Below are positions 41,901-49,198 of a stretch of 49,198 bases of DNA, piece after piece. Source of the DNA: Blastococcus sp. (lineage in GTDB: Bacteria > Actinomycetota > Actinomycetes > Mycobacteriales > Geodermatophilaceae). The stretch is taken from positions 1 through 49,198 of the forward strand of contig JAOPWJ010000193.1 in assembly GCA_025965715.1 (NCBI GenBank), written 5' to 3'. Each line of letters begins with the position of its first letter. Positions within the stretch are counted from its first letter, which is position 1. The notes beneath the pieces are model-generated. The model had not been told where the DNA came from and made no database searches. It saw only the letters and a program-made list of their open reading frames with translations. The position numbers were made by a program, and so were the translations under genes.

Positions 41901-43459
41901 GACCGGTTCAGCGCGCCGGCGACGCCTCCCGCCTCGAGGTAGCCCGCGAGGGTCAGGAGGTCGCCGCGCCGCCGTTCCCAGGTGCCCACCAGGGCGGTCG
42001 ACAACAGGGGCAGCGCGCCGAGCTGTCCGAGGACGTCGGCGACGACGGAGTCTGCGAGTTCGGGGTCCACCCGTAGCCCGACGGACCGGGCCGGTTCCGT
42101 CACGATTTCACGAAGCTCGGCGTCCGTGAGCGGTGGGACCAGGGCGAAGGCCGAGGCCAGTCGCTCGGTGAAGACCCGGTGCTCGGCGAGCCGACCGACG
42201 TGGTCGCCGCGGATCACCACGACGCACCGGACCACGATGCCGTCGTCCACGAGGCCGGCGACGGCGTCGAGGAACTCCGTCCGTTCGGCCGGGTCGATGC
42301 CTGGCGCCCAAAGCTCCTCGAACTGGTCGCAGACCAGCAGGACGGGTTCGGCCGGCGATGGATCGCCGGTCAGCTGGGCGAGGGCGTCGACCGGCGCCCG
42401 GCCGGGGGTGAGGATCACTGGCCGCCACGACTGACTGCCCGGAAGCCCACCGGCCGCCAGCGCCGGGACCAGCCCGGCGCGGACCGCGGAGGACTTTCCG
42501 GCCCCGCTCGGGCCGCTGACCACCAGGACCGGCGCGTCGACCAGGCGGGCCACCAGGCTCGCGATCAGCCGCTCGCGCCCGTGGAACAACGGCGCGTCGG
42601 CCGCCTCGTAGACGGCCAGCCCCTTGTAGGGGCACGCTCCCGGAGTCGGGGAAGCGTCGTCGCGCCTCGGATGCTGCGCGGTCCGCGGGGGAGCGTCGAG
42701 TGCCGGGTCCTGGGTGAGGATCGCGGCCTCCATGGCCCGCAGCCCGGGCCCGGGTCCGGCGCCGATCTCCTCGGCGAGCACGGCACGCGCGCGGCGTCCG
42801 GCCGCGAGGGCGTCAGCCTGCCGGCCGGCACGGTAGAGCGCCCACATGAGCAGGCGCCACCAGTCCTCGCGCAGCGGATCCGCGGCGACGAGGCCGTCGA
42901 GCTGCGGAAGCACCTCGGCGTGCGCCCCCAGCTGCAGGCGCGCCTCGAGCAACCCGGCGACGGCGCCGGCGTGCACCTGGCTCAACCGGCGCCGCTCGAC
43001 CCCGGCGAACGGAGCGCCCGGCCAGTCGGCGTAGGGCTCGCCCCGCCACAGGTCGACGGCGGCCGCGAGCTTCCGGGCCGCCTCCTCGAGGCGCCCGGAG
43101 GTGAGCAGGGCCCGCCCCTGGGCCGCGAGGCTGTCGATCCGCAGCGCGTCGATGGCGTCCCGCGGAACGGTCAGGGCATATCCGGGCCCGCGCCGAGCGA
43201 CGAACCGCCCGGTCGAGCCCCGCGGCCGGTCTGGCTCGAGGGAGCTACGCAGCTTCACGACGTGGATCTGCAGGGATTTCCGCGCGGTGGCTGGCGGGTC
43301 GCCGTCCCAGAGCGCCTCGGCCAGCGCGTCCAAGCTCACCGCACCGGAAGCCCCAGCCGTGAGGATCGCGAGCAGCAGGCGCTCCTTGGCGCCCGGCACG
43401 GTCAGCGGGACGCCGTCGTCAGTTCGGACCTCCAGCGGTCCAAGGACCGCGATGCGCAT
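38978..43459 (-). CDS. BTAD-type wHTH regulator / nSTAND NTPase / TM helix / WD40-like repeat protein (1493 aa)
   Basis: N-terminal MRIAVLGPLEVRTDDGVPLTVPGAKERLLLAIL (winged HTH + BTAD); VVSGPSGAGKSSAVRAGLVPAL Walker A; CDQFEELWAPGIDPAERTEFLDAVAGLV; LAGGLAVVLVVALVATFLAV TM; C-terminal repeats SPDGHRVTWLLS, DPSGDRLITIGLDRTILTWNM, SPDGRFLAAGGSNFLYVFDTTTWQ. Confidence 0.88.
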   Translation of the reverse strand: MRIAVLGPLEVRTDDGVPLTVPGAKERLLLAILTAGASGAVSLDALAEALWDGDPPATARKSLQIHVVKLRSSLEPDRPRGSTGRFVARRGPGYALTVPRDAIDALRIDSLAAQGRALLTSGRLEEAARKLAAAVDLWRGEPYADWPGAPFAGVERRRLSQVHAGAVAGLLEARLQLGAHAEVLPQLDGLVAADPLREDWWRLLMWALYRAGRQADALAAGRRARAVLAEEIGAGPGPGLRAMEAAILTQDPALDAPPRTAQHPRRDDASPTPGACPYKGLAVYEAADAPLFHGRERLIASLVARLVDAPVLVVSGPSGAGKSSAVRAGLVPALAAGGLPGSQSWRPVILTPGRAPVDALAQLTGDPSPAEPVLLVCDQFEELWAPGIDPAERTEFLDAVAGLVDDGIVVRCVVVIRGDHVGRLAEHRVFTERLASAFALVPPLTDAELREIVTEPARSVGLRVDPELADSVVADVLGQLGALPLLSTALVGTWERRRGDLLTLAGYLEAGGVAGALNRSAEAVYGALDDAGRGLARRLFVRLADTDNGGALVRRRVPLAELGLAEDPATPRRQVVESFVGRRLLSVDENRLEVAHEALLTAWPRLVRWLEDDAAGRAVRRHLDPAAREWDASGRPDDELYRGARLTAALDWSEDSDAVVTPVEQQFLDASRAAADADLNAAQRRADREAAARHRTRRLAGGLAVVLVVALVATFLAVRAQRDAVRAQREAQQASLVADAKRLAALSATASSVDVSLLLAVQAVRLAETPETQDALLGALTEHGRAERAVAFDEDPLGAAYLANGGRTLFLRTESQVITWAVDSSARPEVAFDIPNWGTWSNSAPSPIEDAVIGGGQDSRGYWLRIVHADGTGRVLTRGDELGGLPVGGVFSPDGHRVTWLLSTPGRDDPEDSSRWTLTDVDAEDGTTRKTGIGGTYPAPFGELQVDFTDDGSSAVLWSDRATDPAIMIDLADGKQTPTPVQDGPGRVLEYRATGSGAAQLWLDGGVTLFDREGTAQHLDAHRSPVRDVVVAPDGGWGATVGHGPLIVVWDIDPSTGRWTERGQLTGHAGDIIHAEVDPSGDRLITIGLDRTILTWNMTAEAGLGTSNPGLDGRWIANRPQAVPGGLIVAPTRPGASPSDIRRESPGPETLSVAATFLDPDTGEVVDQVVLGDTTEDSPFGSSVTVSPDRSMVAVTWGLGTTVLDTRTHEVIKEIVLPPDADAGVGDRPLPATVVRSSGWTPDGSTLLLAAEGKIEESTWSTPAGAAADSRRGGYLVPVNTTTWHVGTRIEIGGGVQTIETSPDRSVLAVANTADSELVILDAAGLYVERRLPLTRVDWALDLSFSPDGRFLAAGGSNFLYVFDTTTWQLAWAPARVHDGWALQTEWLDDGRTLATAGSDGTVALFDVERGLVRAQALPASGDPGTGYTHLVPGAGDELVVLSGDRSGRRYPLDPSVWLDEACAIVAGRDLTPAEWDRYLPGRDDQPTCSDVP

Positions 43460-44119
43460 GGACGGACGGTAGGCCCCTCCGGCCCTGCTCGGGGCCCCAT
43501 CGCGCCCGGGTAGGCCGACCGCAGAGCCTGTGACCGCACGATCGATGCGCACCGCTGGTTCGGCGATCAAGCCGCGGCTCTAGTGCGCGGCAACTCCGTC
43601 CACCCGTCGACGGCCGGGCCGCGGCTGCGGCCGGTCCGGAGGGCCTCGTCGCGCGGACGTGCCCGCGCCCCGCGCTCTCAACGTCGTCTCTTCCTCGTTA
43701 CCCGACGACACTGTCGGTGCCTTGTCCGTTCTGCTGCACCGTTGGGAGTCCACTCTCGAAGCACGGAGGCTCCGTGCCGTTGCAGCGAGCGTCACCCAGT
43801 CCGTCCTGCGCGTGCGGTGGCTGCAGACGAAGACATCTGCGTCCCGGTCCCCGCAGCGCGGAAGGCGCGCTCCGTGGCTCCCCGTGCCCGGCCTCCTCCT
43901 CCCGTCCCAGGGCCTCTGCAGGCGCTCGCGGCAGTCGTCGGGGCGGTGACCGCCACCGGGCTTCTTCCTGTCGTTGACCCTCGCAGCGTCCGAGGTACGC
44001 AACATCGACCCCAACCGGCCCGAGAGGGACCTCGCCTCACTGACCGCCCCTTCCGGAGGCCGGTTCAGCAGGGTCCGGCTGACCAGAACAGTTGGGGAGC
44101 AACGGTTAGCGCCTGCTGG

Positions 44120-44192
44120 TGCCCCCGGCAGGATTCGAACCTGCGGCACACGGTTTAGGAAACCGATGCTCTATCCCCTGAGCTACGGGGGC
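44120..44192 (-). tRNA. tRNA-Arg(CCT)
   Basis: GCCCCCGTAGCTCAGGGGATAGAGCATCGGTTTCCTAAACCGTGTGCCGCAGGTTCGAATCCTGCCGGGGGCA folds as a cloverleaf; anticodon CCT. Confidence 0.95.
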
Positions 44193-44318
44193 TCGTCGGC
44201 GCGGAACCGACCGGGGTACACGCCGAGATTAGCGGGCGGCCTCGGCCACCCGGCGCGCACCGCCGGGACGCGGCTGCTCCGGATCCCGATGAAGAGCCGG
44301 GACAACTAGCGTCTGGGC

Positions 44319-44702
44319 ATGGTGTTCGCGCTGGCCGAGCTCGCGCTCGTCGCGCTGGTCCTCGGGCTGCTGGCCCTCGGCGGCTGGGTGGCGTGGACGG
44401 CGCTGCGATCGGACACGACCGGATCGTCGGTCCGGCTCCGCCTGCCACCGCGCCCCCGAGCCGAGCTGGCGGCGGCCATCTCGCAGGCCCGCTGGCAGCC
44501 GGCGCACGACGAGGTGGACGGCGTCACGCGGGTGCTGGTGCGACGTACCTACACGGGGCTGGACGGCCGACCGGCGGTGCTCGAGGAGCGGGTTCTCGAG
44601 ACGTTCCCGGCCGCGGACCCGGCGTGGGAGGCGCAGTTCACCGAGGCGATGGCGAAGGCCCGGTACCGCTGCGCCTACCTGAACGCCGAAGAGGCGCAGT
44701 AG
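44319..44702 (+). CDS. hypothetical protein with N-terminal TM helix
   Basis: MVFALAELALVALVLGLLALGGWVAWTALRS...; TAGCGT-N6-ATG start context. Confidence 0.65.
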   Translation: MVFALAELALVALVLGLLALGGWVAWTALRSDTTGSSVRLRLPPRPRAELAAAISQARWQPAHDEVDGVTRVLVRRTYTGLDGRPAVLEERVLETFPAADPAWEAQFTEAMAKARYRCAYLNAEEAQ

Positions 44703-45555
44703 CTGCACGGGGCTCCGTCGCCCCTGGCTGGTCCGCCTCGTCGGGCGCCGTACCGGCGTCGTCGGTCTGCGCCGCCCGGCGGGCGGTCTGCTCGACCAGC
44801 CGCACGATGGTCTGCGGCCGGTCCGACATCGGGGAGTGCCCGGCCGCGAGCAACGGCCGGAAGCGTGAGCGAGGAACCAGCGGGAGATAGCGGACGGTCT
44901 GCCCCGAGGCGATCCAGTCGGCGGTGCCCTGCACGAGCAGGACGGGGCAGTCGATCCGGTCCATGCCGCGCGGCACGTCCACCAGCAGCGCCCAGAACAG
45001 GCTGCGCCAGTAGTCGCGCGAGTCGGCGAAGCCCTCCCGCGCGCCGATCGCCTCCTCGCGGCTCGTGGACCACGGGCGGGCCTTGAGCGGAAGCAGCAGC
45101 GCCGTCCTTCCCCACCGGGAGCGTGACAGCGGCTCGATCAGCGGTGCGGCCACCCGCCCGACGACGCGAGCGATTGCCATTCCCGCGCCCTGCAGGACCC
45201 GCTCCGGCCAGATGTTGAGCCCGGACGGGGCGATCGCGACCACCGAGCGGGCGCGGCCTCGGCGAGCCAGCTCCAGGGCGACGCGCGCGCCCAGCGAGTT
45301 GCCGAGTACGTGCACCCGGCCGACATCCTCGGCGGCGAGGGTGCGCTCGACCGCATCGGTGATCGCCGCGACCGTCGGCCGGACCTCCAGGTGCGGCGAC
45401 CGCCCGGCTCCGGGCAGCTCGACGTTGAGGACGTCGAAGCGCTCGGCCAGCGCGGGGAGGACGGCGGTGAAGTCGCGCCGTGAACTGCCCCAGCCGTGCA
45501 GGAGCAGCAGCGGCTCGCCTTGACCGGAACGGACGACGGACAGCGGTGCGGTCAC
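44638..45555 (-). CDS. alpha/beta hydrolase
   Basis: PLLLLHGWGSSRRDFTAVLPALAERFDVLNVELPGAGRS, VHVLGNSLGARVALELARRG, LLVQGTADWIASG, GHSPMSDRP. Confidence 0.9.
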   Translation of the reverse strand: MTAPLSVVRSGQGEPLLLLHGWGSSRRDFTAVLPALAERFDVLNVELPGAGRSPHLEVRPTVAAITDAVERTLAAEDVGRVHVLGNSLGARVALELARRGRARSVVAIAPSGLNIWPERVLQGAGMAIARVVGRVAAPLIEPLSRSRWGRTALLLPLKARPWSTSREEAIGAREGFADSRDYWRSLFWALLVDVPRGMDRIDCPVLLVQGTADWIASGQTVRYLPLVPRSRFRPLLAAGHSPMSDRPQTIVRLVEQTARRAAQTDDAGTAPDEADQPGATEPRAATAPLRRSGRRSGTGPSPSPR

Positions 45556-45561
45556 GCCCGC

Positions 45562-45567
45562 GGTCTA
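45562..45567 (-). promoter_or_regulatory. putative -10 box (TAGACC) for the alpha/beta hydrolase
   Basis: TAGACC-N6-GTG(45555) on the minus strand. Confidence 0.4.
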
Positions 45568-45579
45568 CCCGCCCTGGCG

Positions 45580-45585
45580 TAAGCC
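45580..45585 (+). promoter_or_regulatory. putative -10 box (TAAGCC) for the Sir2 gene
   Basis: TAAGCC-N6-GTG(45592). Confidence 0.4.
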
Positions 45586-45591
45586 GACCCC

Positions 45592-46524
<933 letters not shown>

Positions 46525-46572
46525 GCGCGACTGACCCGGCGGGCCGGCCGCGCCTGGCCGAGGATGGCTGCG

Positions 46573-47493
46573 ATGCAGACCTTCCTGCCGGTGCCCGACT
46601 TCGAGGACGGTGCGCGGCTGCTGGACTCCCCGCGGCTGGGCAAGCAGCGGGTGGAGACGTTGCAGATCCTGCGCGCGCTCGAGCTGCCGGACTACGGCTG
46701 GGCCAGCCATCCCGCCGTCCGGATGTGGCGCGGCCGGACACCGGCCCTGGTCGCCTACGGCCTGGCCATGGTCCGGGTATGGCGGGAGCGCGGCTTCGCC
46801 GACACCACGGAGATCCAGATCGGCGAGTTCGCCCCCGATGTCGTCGGCGCGGCACAGAAGGATCTGGCCGCCGAGGGGCTGCTGCCGTCGTGGGTGGGCG
46901 ACGAGGCGCTGCACCGGTCCCACCGGTCGAACCTGATCGCCAAGGACCCCGACTTCTACCGTCCCCGCTTCACCGAACTGTTCGGGCCCGAACCCGACGA
47001 TCTGCCCTACGTCTGGCCCGAGCCCGACCAAGTCGCGCCGCCGGTCGTCCCCGACGGCGTGCGGGTCTGGGTGGTGCGGCCTCGGTCGCACAACGAACTC
47101 GGGGCCTGCCTCGCTGCCGGGATCGTCGGCCTGGGCACCCAGTCGGGTATCGACGTCGACGCCACGGGACTGTCGGCCGGCGAGCTGCGGGCGCTGTCGA
47201 AAGAGCTCTCGGGACGGCGCCCGGCGAAGGACCTGCGCCAGCTGTCGGCGTTCCTCGACGAGATGCGTCCGGGGAACCCGGTCGGCATGCCGATCGAGCA
47301 CGGCGCCGGGCTGCTGCTCGGTGAGGTCATGGGGGAGTACCTGTTCCAGGGCCGCGAGCTGTTGCCGCACCGGCGACCGGCCCGCTGGGACCGCGTGGTG
47401 CCCCGCTCGGCCGCGCGGCCGCCGGCCACGCTGCAGGACCCCCGCGCGCTCTTCCAGGTCACGCTGGACCCGGCTGTCGTCTACCCGCGCTGA
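46573..47493 (+). CDS. MSMEG_6728-type (T4 endonuclease V/Pyr_excise-like) N-terminal domain fused to a C-terminal Mrr-N/PUA-like domain
   Basis: MQTFLPVPDFEDGARLLDSPRLGKQRVETLQILRAL...HPAVRMWRG then C-terminal WVVRPRSHNELGACLAAGIVGLGTQSGIDVDATGLSAGELRAL...PGNPVGMPIEHGAGLLLGEVMGEYLFQGRELLPHRRPARWDRVVPRSA. Confidence 0.65.
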   Translation: MQTFLPVPDFEDGARLLDSPRLGKQRVETLQILRALELPDYGWASHPAVRMWRGRTPALVAYGLAMVRVWRERGFADTTEIQIGEFAPDVVGAAQKDLAAEGLLPSWVGDEALHRSHRSNLIAKDPDFYRPRFTELFGPEPDDLPYVWPEPDQVAPPVVPDGVRVWVVRPRSHNELGACLAAGIVGLGTQSGIDVDATGLSAGELRALSKELSGRRPAKDLRQLSAFLDEMRPGNPVGMPIEHGAGLLLGEVMGEYLFQGRELLPHRRPARWDRVVPRSAARPPATLQDPRALFQVTLDPAVVYPR

Positions 47494-47945
47494 GCGGCCC
47501 CGCCGGGCACGACCACGTTCTGCAGCCGCACCTGGCCGCGGGCCACCAGCTTGCCGTCCTCGGCGCGGGTGAGGAGCACCTGCCAGAGCTGCTGCGTGCG
47601 CCCCTGCTGGATGGGCTCGGCGACCACGTCGATCCGGCCGGCGGTCATGGCGCGGATGAAGTCGGTGTTGTTGTTCACCCCGACGGAGAACTTGCCGTGC
47701 GGCGCCACGGACGCGCTCGCCCCGATGCTGGCCGCGGACTCGATGATGCTGCAGTAGACGCCGCCGTGGACGACACCCCACGGGGTGTGCTGGTCGGGGC
47801 CGAGCTCGGCCCAGCCGGTGACGCGGGTGCCGCTGACGTCCGTCAGCTCGAAGCCCGTGGCAGCGGTGAACCGGCTGCTCGAGGCGAGGTCGACCGCGGG
47901 CATGCCGACGGGGGGCCGGTCGGTGCGGGGCTGCTCGGCGCTCAT
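47481..47945 (-). CDS. PaaI family hotdog-fold thioesterase
   Basis: TGWAELGPDQHTPWGVVHGGVYCSIIESAASIGASASVAPHGKFSVGVNNNTDFIRAMTAGRIDVVAEPIQQGRTQQLWQV. Confidence 0.9.
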   Translation of the reverse strand: MSAEQPRTDRPPVGMPAVDLASSSRFTAATGFELTDVSGTRVTGWAELGPDQHTPWGVVHGGVYCSIIESAASIGASASVAPHGKFSVGVNNNTDFIRAMTAGRIDVVAEPIQQGRTQQLWQVLLTRAEDGKLVARGQVRLQNVVVPGGAAQRG

Positions 47946-48307
47946 GCGTCCCACACCAGGCAGAAGGGGTGGCCGACCGGGTCGGCGTAGACGCGGAAGT
48001 CGCCTCCACCACCGGGGAGCCGCCGGGCCCCGAGCGCCAGCACCGCCGGCTCGGCCTCGTCGACGTCGGCCACCCGGATGTCGAGGTGTAACTGCTGGGG
48101 ACGGTCAGGATCGGGCCAGTCGGGTGGCTGCAGGTCCGGCGCCTCCTGGAACGCCAGCCGGTAGCCGGCGCCGCTGGCGACGACCCAGTCGTCGCCGGGG
48201 GAGCCCGTGATCTCCATCCCCAGCACGCCCGCGTAGAAGGTCGCGAGCGCGTGCGGGTCGGGGGTGTCGATCACGACGGAGTGGAGCTGGCCAATGCCGC
48301 TGGTCAT
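47942..48307 (-). CDS. VOC family (glyoxalase/bleomycin resistance-like) protein
   Basis: LHSVVIDTPDPHALATFYAGVLGMEI...QQLHLDIRVADVDEAEPAVLALGARRLPGGGGDFRVYADPVGHPFCLVW; ATGA overlap with thioesterase. Confidence 0.9.
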   Translation of the reverse strand: MTSGIGQLHSVVIDTPDPHALATFYAGVLGMEITGSPGDDWVVASGAGYRLAFQEAPDLQPPDWPDPDRPQQLHLDIRVADVDEAEPAVLALGARRLPGGGGDFRVYADPVGHPFCLVWDA

Positions 48308-48449
48308 GCCCCCATCCTGACCCGCGGCCGCGGTGGCCGACCAGTCGGTCCTCGGCGGCCCCGCGCAGGCATCCGGCCGACCCGGGCTGCGCGCGGGCCG
48401 AACGCATGTCGCAGGATCGGTACGTGCCGCTGCGACCCGCCCCTGCCCG

Positions 48450-49139
48450 ATGACCGCTCCGCGGCTCGGTTCACTCAACTGGATTCCGGCCGCCGACCGG
48501 CCCGATCTCCTCGGCGCGCCGGTCGCCGCGGCGCTCCCGTCGCTGAGCGGACCCGCCTGGGTCGCAGAGATCGACGACGACCTGGCCGACACCGCCGCCT
48601 TCACCGACGCCTATGCCGTGCCCCTGGCGGCGTCGGCCAACTGCGTGGTGGTCGCCGCCCGCCGCGCCGGGCAGACCAGCCTCGCCGCCTGCCTGGTACT
48701 GGCCACGACCCGCGCCGACGTGAACGGCCTGGTGCGGCGCCACCTGGGCGCCCGGAAGGCATCCTTCGCGCCCCAGGACGTCGCGGTCGCCGAGACCGGC
48801 ATGGCCTACGGCGGCATCACGCCGATCGGGCTGCCGCCTGGGCTGCCGGTGCTGGTCGACGCCGCCGTCGCGGCCGCCGAGCTCGTCGTGATCGGCTCGG
48901 GCACTCGTGGCAGCAAGATCGCCGTGTCAGGGGCCGTGCTGGCCGCGCTGCCGGGCGCCGAGATCCTCGACGGGTTGGGCCTGCCGCAGACGCCGGCAGC
49001 GGACCCCGTACCCGCCGCGGCGCGGCCGTCGCGGGCGGCGGACGACAGCGACGTGGGCTGGGGGGAGCGACCGGCCGAGCCGGAGGACAGCGATCGGCGC
49101 TACCTCGAGGACCGGCCGCCGCACTGGGGCAGCGACTGA
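48450..49139 (+). CDS. YbaK/EbsC family (aminoacyl-tRNA deacylase-like) protein with acidic C-terminal RPPHW tail
   Basis: ANCVVVAARRAGQTSLAACLVLATTRADVNGLVRRHLGARKASFAPQDVAVAETGMAYGGITPIGLPPGLPVLVDAAV...; tail DDSDVGWGERPAEPEDSDRRYLEDRPPHWGSD. Confidence 0.85.
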   Translation: MTAPRLGSLNWIPAADRPDLLGAPVAAALPSLSGPAWVAEIDDDLADTAAFTDAYAVPLAASANCVVVAARRAGQTSLAACLVLATTRADVNGLVRRHLGARKASFAPQDVAVAETGMAYGGITPIGLPPGLPVLVDAAVAAAELVVIGSGTRGSKIAVSGAVLAALPGAEILDGLGLPQTPAADPVPAAARPSRAADDSDVGWGERPAEPEDSDRRYLEDRPPHWGSD

Positions 49140-49198
49140 CCTCAGGGCGCGCCGGGGCCGCGTGCGGCGGGACTGTGCCGGCCGGCGGTCGGTGCCGC

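Noticed and set aside
37769-44192. Calling the bracketed segment a mobile element outright
   Set aside because: No integrase, transposase or replication gene seen and the repeat is only 30/39 identical; kept as a finding rather than a mobile_element feature.
43580-44309. ORFs 43580..44149 (MPQVRILPGAPAG...), 43583..44158 (...RQDSNLRHTV) and 43974..44309 (GRIRTCGTRFRKPMLYPLSYGG)
   Set aside because: These are translations running through the tRNA-Arg gene, a well-known source of spurious hypothetical proteins. No convincing CDS remains in 43570-44119.

Overview
This is a ~49 kb high-GC actinobacterial chromosomal window. Protein sequence style and gene order (serC / citrate synthase / pdxH; FprA; SepH; UdgX; GAF-ANTAR) look like Geodermatophilaceae or relatives, which is an inference. 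Most of it is ordinary core or soft-core content: permease fragment, MarR, two MFS transporters, aldo/keto reductase, thioesterases, TetR-controlled ABC exporter, TrmH methyltransferase, heterodimeric ABC exporter, SepH, S9 peptidase, ATP-grasp protein, serC, citrate synthase, pdxH, UdgX, a second ABC exporter, F420/LLM oxidoreductase, PEP carboxylase, IMPase-like protein, FprA, Nei-type glycosylase, GAF-ANTAR regulator, Sir2, YbaK. The spots most worth a second look are: (1) an intact tRNA-Arg(CCT) at 44120-44192 and a degenerate, same-orientation copy of its 3' half at 37769-37807, which together bracket ~6.4 kb carrying a lipoprotein gene and a 1493-aa BTAD / nSTAND NTPase / TM / WD40-like protein, the geometry expected of an old tRNA-integrated island; (2) a protein (46573-47493) that appears to fuse an MSMEG_6728-type, T4-endonuclease-V-like domain to a C-terminal Mrr-N/PUA-like domain, just downstream of a Sir2 gene; (3) a bona fide UdgX with the KRRIH loop and an acidic insertion; (4) a recurrent leaderless-gene signature (TANNNT-like box, exactly 6 nt, then ATG/GTG) at about ten genes; (5) apparent CTG starts overlapping upstream stop codons (CTGA); (6) a GNAT pseudogene remnant with an 18-bp tandem duplication. 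No CRISPR array, integrase or transposase was recognised. All calls come from reading the sequence and family recollection; no database search was run.
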